The translations under genes and the position numbers were made by a program. A stretch of DNA of 11,302 bases from Bacteroidales bacterium (lineage in GTDB: Bacteria; Bacteroidota; Bacteroidia; Bacteroidales; Dysgonomonadaceae): positions 1 to 11,302 of the forward strand of contig JAAZLV010000335.1 of the NCBI GenBank assembly GCA_012799155.1, written 5' to 3'. Below are positions 9,953 through 11,302 of the stretch, one piece after another. Position 1 is the stretch's first letter. The number at the start of each line of letters is the position of its first letter. Under the pieces are notes generated by a model, which saw nothing but the letters and a program-made list of their open reading frames with translations, had not been told where the DNA came from and did not search any database.

Positions 9953-9985
9953 AAAAAAACCGCCGATGTTATTCATTACCGGCGG
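9953..9985 (-). terminator. Intrinsic terminator of panC-panD
   Basis: On the minus strand CCGCCG (9985-9980) pairs with CGGCGG (9965-9960) and is followed by seven T (9959-9953). The 14-base loop can fold further through an ATG/CAT pairing. It lies 21 bases after the panD stop. It is the clearest Rho-independent terminator in the window. Confidence 0.85.
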
Positions 9986-10006
9986 CAGGTTCTGCGGATT
10001 GAGATG

Positions 10007-10360
10007 TTACCTGCGGATGAGGTTGGAGCCAGGCTCCAGGTTGATCACTGTAGGAACAAATGTTTTTGCCTCTTCCAGCGGTAGGAGAGCATAACTCATT
10101 ATGATGATCACATCCCCTACTTGCACCTTGCGGGCTGCTGCGCCATTGAGACAAATTGTACGAGATCCGCGTTCTCCACGAATGATATAGGTCTCGAATC
10201 GCTCGCCATTGTTGTTGTTTACTATTGCAACTTTCTCGTGCACAAACATTCCCGCTGCATCAATCAGATCTTCGTCGATGGTGATGCTTCCCTCATAATT
10301 GAGATTGGCATCAGTGACTGTTGCCTTGTGTATCTTTGATTTTAATGTCTCTACCCACAT
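10007..10360 (-). CDS. panD: Aspartate 1-decarboxylase PanD
   Basis: Makes beta-alanine from L-aspartate for pantothenate synthesis in the cytoplasm. It is translated as a pro-enzyme that cleaves itself to create a pyruvoyl cofactor. The cleavage site Gly24-Ser25 is intact in NYEGSITID, and the family residues Lys9, Arg54 and Tyr58 are present ([14 protein letters not shown]). The [21 protein letters not shown] block and the [14 protein letters not shown] segment are also typical. At 117 residues it has the usual bacterial length (about 115-130). The ATG lies 6 bases after the panC stop, so the two are cotranscribed and probably translationally coupled. PanD supplies the beta-alanine that PanC uses. 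Confidence 0.97.
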   Translation of the reverse strand: MWVETLKSKIHKATVTDANLNYEGSITIDEDLIDAAGMFVHEKVAIVNNNNGERFETYIIRGERGSRTICLNGAAARKVQVGDVIIIMSYALLPLEEAKTFVPTVINLEPGSNLIRR

Positions 10361-10366
10361 AACTTA

Positions 10367-11209
10367 TTATCTGTAACTGATGTTGTCGATTAATCGCACC
10401 TCACCACAATAAACGGCTATACAACCCACTGGCCAATCGCTCTCCCCCCAGGTGGTAAGAGGTTGGAGAGAATATCCGTCAACAATTTCGTAATATTCAA
10501 CACGTAACCCTGGCACATTGTTTATCTCCTGTACCACCCAGGAAGCAATTTCGTGTGGGGCATTGTCTCTCTTCTTTTGTAAGCTTTCACACAAAACATG
10601 GTAAATCTGAGATGCCTGTTCCTGTTCTGCAAGAGACAAACGTTGATTGCGGCTACTCATGGCCAATCCCGATTTTTCCCTGACAATGGGTACACCCACA
10701 ATCTCCACAGGGATATGAAGCATCGCGGTCATCTCCCGCACGATGGACAGTTGCTGGAAATCTTTTTCTCCAAAATAGGCTTTATCAGGCTGAACGAAGC
10801 TAAACAAGCGACTTACTACCTGGGCAACACCATTGAAATGTCCGGGACGATAGCGACCTTCCATCACCTTATCTAGTATTCCGAAATCGAACACCCTATT
10901 GTCCGGTTCAGGATAAACTTCCTCAACAGAAGGAGCAAACAGAATGTTTACCCCCAATTCCTGCAATAATTGTTCATCTACCTCCGGAGTGCGGGGATAG
11001 AGCAGTAAATCATTTCTATTGTTGAACTGCGTGGGGTTCACGAAAAGACTCACCACCGTACATTCATTCTCGGCAATGCTTTGCCGGATGAGTGTTGCAT
11101 GCCCTTCATGTAACGCCCCCATTGTAGGTACAAACCCTATAGAATCGCCCTTGCAGCGAATTGATTGGAGTGCAAGATTGAGACCGGAAACAGTATGAAT
11201 AACTTTCAT
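10367..11209 (-). CDS. panC: Pantothenate synthetase PanC
   Basis: Joins pantoate and beta-alanine with ATP to give pantothenate (vitamin B5) in the cytoplasm. The 280-residue length is typical. The nucleotidyltransferase marks are present: PTMGALHEGH with His34 and His37 of the HxGH motif, VNPTQFNNRND (about 58-67), GRYRPGHFNGV (about 118-128), FGEKDFQQL (about 146-154), and the KMSKS-like MSSRN at 184-188. The start is ATG 11209, giving MKVIHTVSG as in homologues. A TTG at 11233 would add eight residues with no homology and is not used. First gene of the panC-panD pair. Confidence 0.96.
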   Translation of the reverse strand: MKVIHTVSGLNLALQSIRCKGDSIGFVPTMGALHEGHATLIRQSIAENECTVVSLFVNPTQFNNRNDLLLYPRTPEVDEQLLQELGVNILFAPSVEEVYPEPDNRVFDFGILDKVMEGRYRPGHFNGVAQVVSRLFSFVQPDKAYFGEKDFQQLSIVREMTAMLHIPVEIVGVPIVREKSGLAMSSRNQRLSLAEQEQASQIYHVLCESLQKKRDNAPHEIASWVVQEINNVPGLRVEYYEIVDGYSLQPLTTWGESDWPVGCIAVYCGEVRLIDNISYR

Positions 11210-11302
11210 TGATTGTTTTGTTTCAGCATGCAAAGCAACAAAATATTTGCCACATAGAGAAGAAATTTGCCTTCATTGAGAAAAGTTTTAGTTTTCTTTC
11301 AC
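11210..11302. promoter_or_regulatory. panC upstream region, possibly divergent promoter region
   Basis: AT-rich, with no gene visible. On the minus strand TTGCTTTG (11238-11231) is one base off TAnnTTTG and 22 bases before the panC ATG, a weak promoter candidate. ATTTGCC occurs twice, 20 bases apart (11245 and 11265). The next gene to the right is outside the window; in Bacteroides I recall glycogen synthase being divergent from panC, but nothing here proves it. Confidence 0.3.

Noticed and set aside
10007..11209. Riboswitch or other structured leader before panC
   Set aside because: Only about 90 bases upstream are visible, AT-rich and without a conserved fold I recognise.
11210..11233. TTG start extending PanC by eight residues
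   Set aside because: The ATG at 11209 gives the typical PanC N-terminus; the added residues match nothing.

Overview
The window reads as ordinary chromosomal core genome of a Bacteroidota bacterium, most likely order Bacteroidales. Four things point there: a secreted S46 dipeptidyl-peptidase, a DUF4488-like lipoprotein, several start-proximal matches to the Bacteroidota promoter -7 box (TAnnTTTG), and near absence of Shine-Dalgarno sequences. The genus cannot be fixed from sequence alone. No mobile element, CRISPR array, phage gene, tRNA or rRNA is visible, and no gap between genes exceeds about 150 bases.

Layout, left to right. (1) 1-546, plus strand: 3' part of an O-acetylhomoserine sulfhydrylase gene, closed by a strong hairpin at 567-605. 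(2) 612-3409, minus strand: a secreted acidic-residue dipeptidyl-peptidase (DPP11-type) followed by a small lipoprotein gene that seems to have its own promoter. (3) 3536-5487, plus strand: a serine-type glutaminase, then a membrane-anchored coiled-coil protein of unknown function, each with a TAnnTTTG box close to its start. (4) 5497-9939, minus strand: a MATE exporter, a predicted outer-membrane barrel protein and NAD-dependent DNA ligase, closely spaced (39 and 12 bases). (5) 10007-11209, minus strand: panC-panD of pantothenate synthesis, closed by a clear intrinsic terminator. The right edge looks like the upstream region of panC and perhaps of a divergent gene outside the window.

Functionally the stretch combines housekeeping (ligA, panC, panD, sulfur assimilation into homocysteine) with peptide and amino-acid use. 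The DPP11-type enzyme would release Asp/Glu dipeptides in the periplasm. The divergently transcribed glutaminase makes glutamate in the cytoplasm. That combination suits an amino-acid-using anaerobe, but the link is inference.

I do not see a convincing undescribed multi-gene system. The points worth a second look are small-scale. A terminator T-tract runs directly into the start region of the MATE gene, with a seven-codon frame overlapping its GTG start. A 10-bp perfect inverted repeat is shared by the 3' ends of two convergent genes. A promoter-like element of about 25 bases occurs in near-identical form upstream of two exported-protein genes. A perfect 12-bp tandem duplication lies in a transmembrane segment. 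A one-residue contraction lies in a conserved ligase motif.
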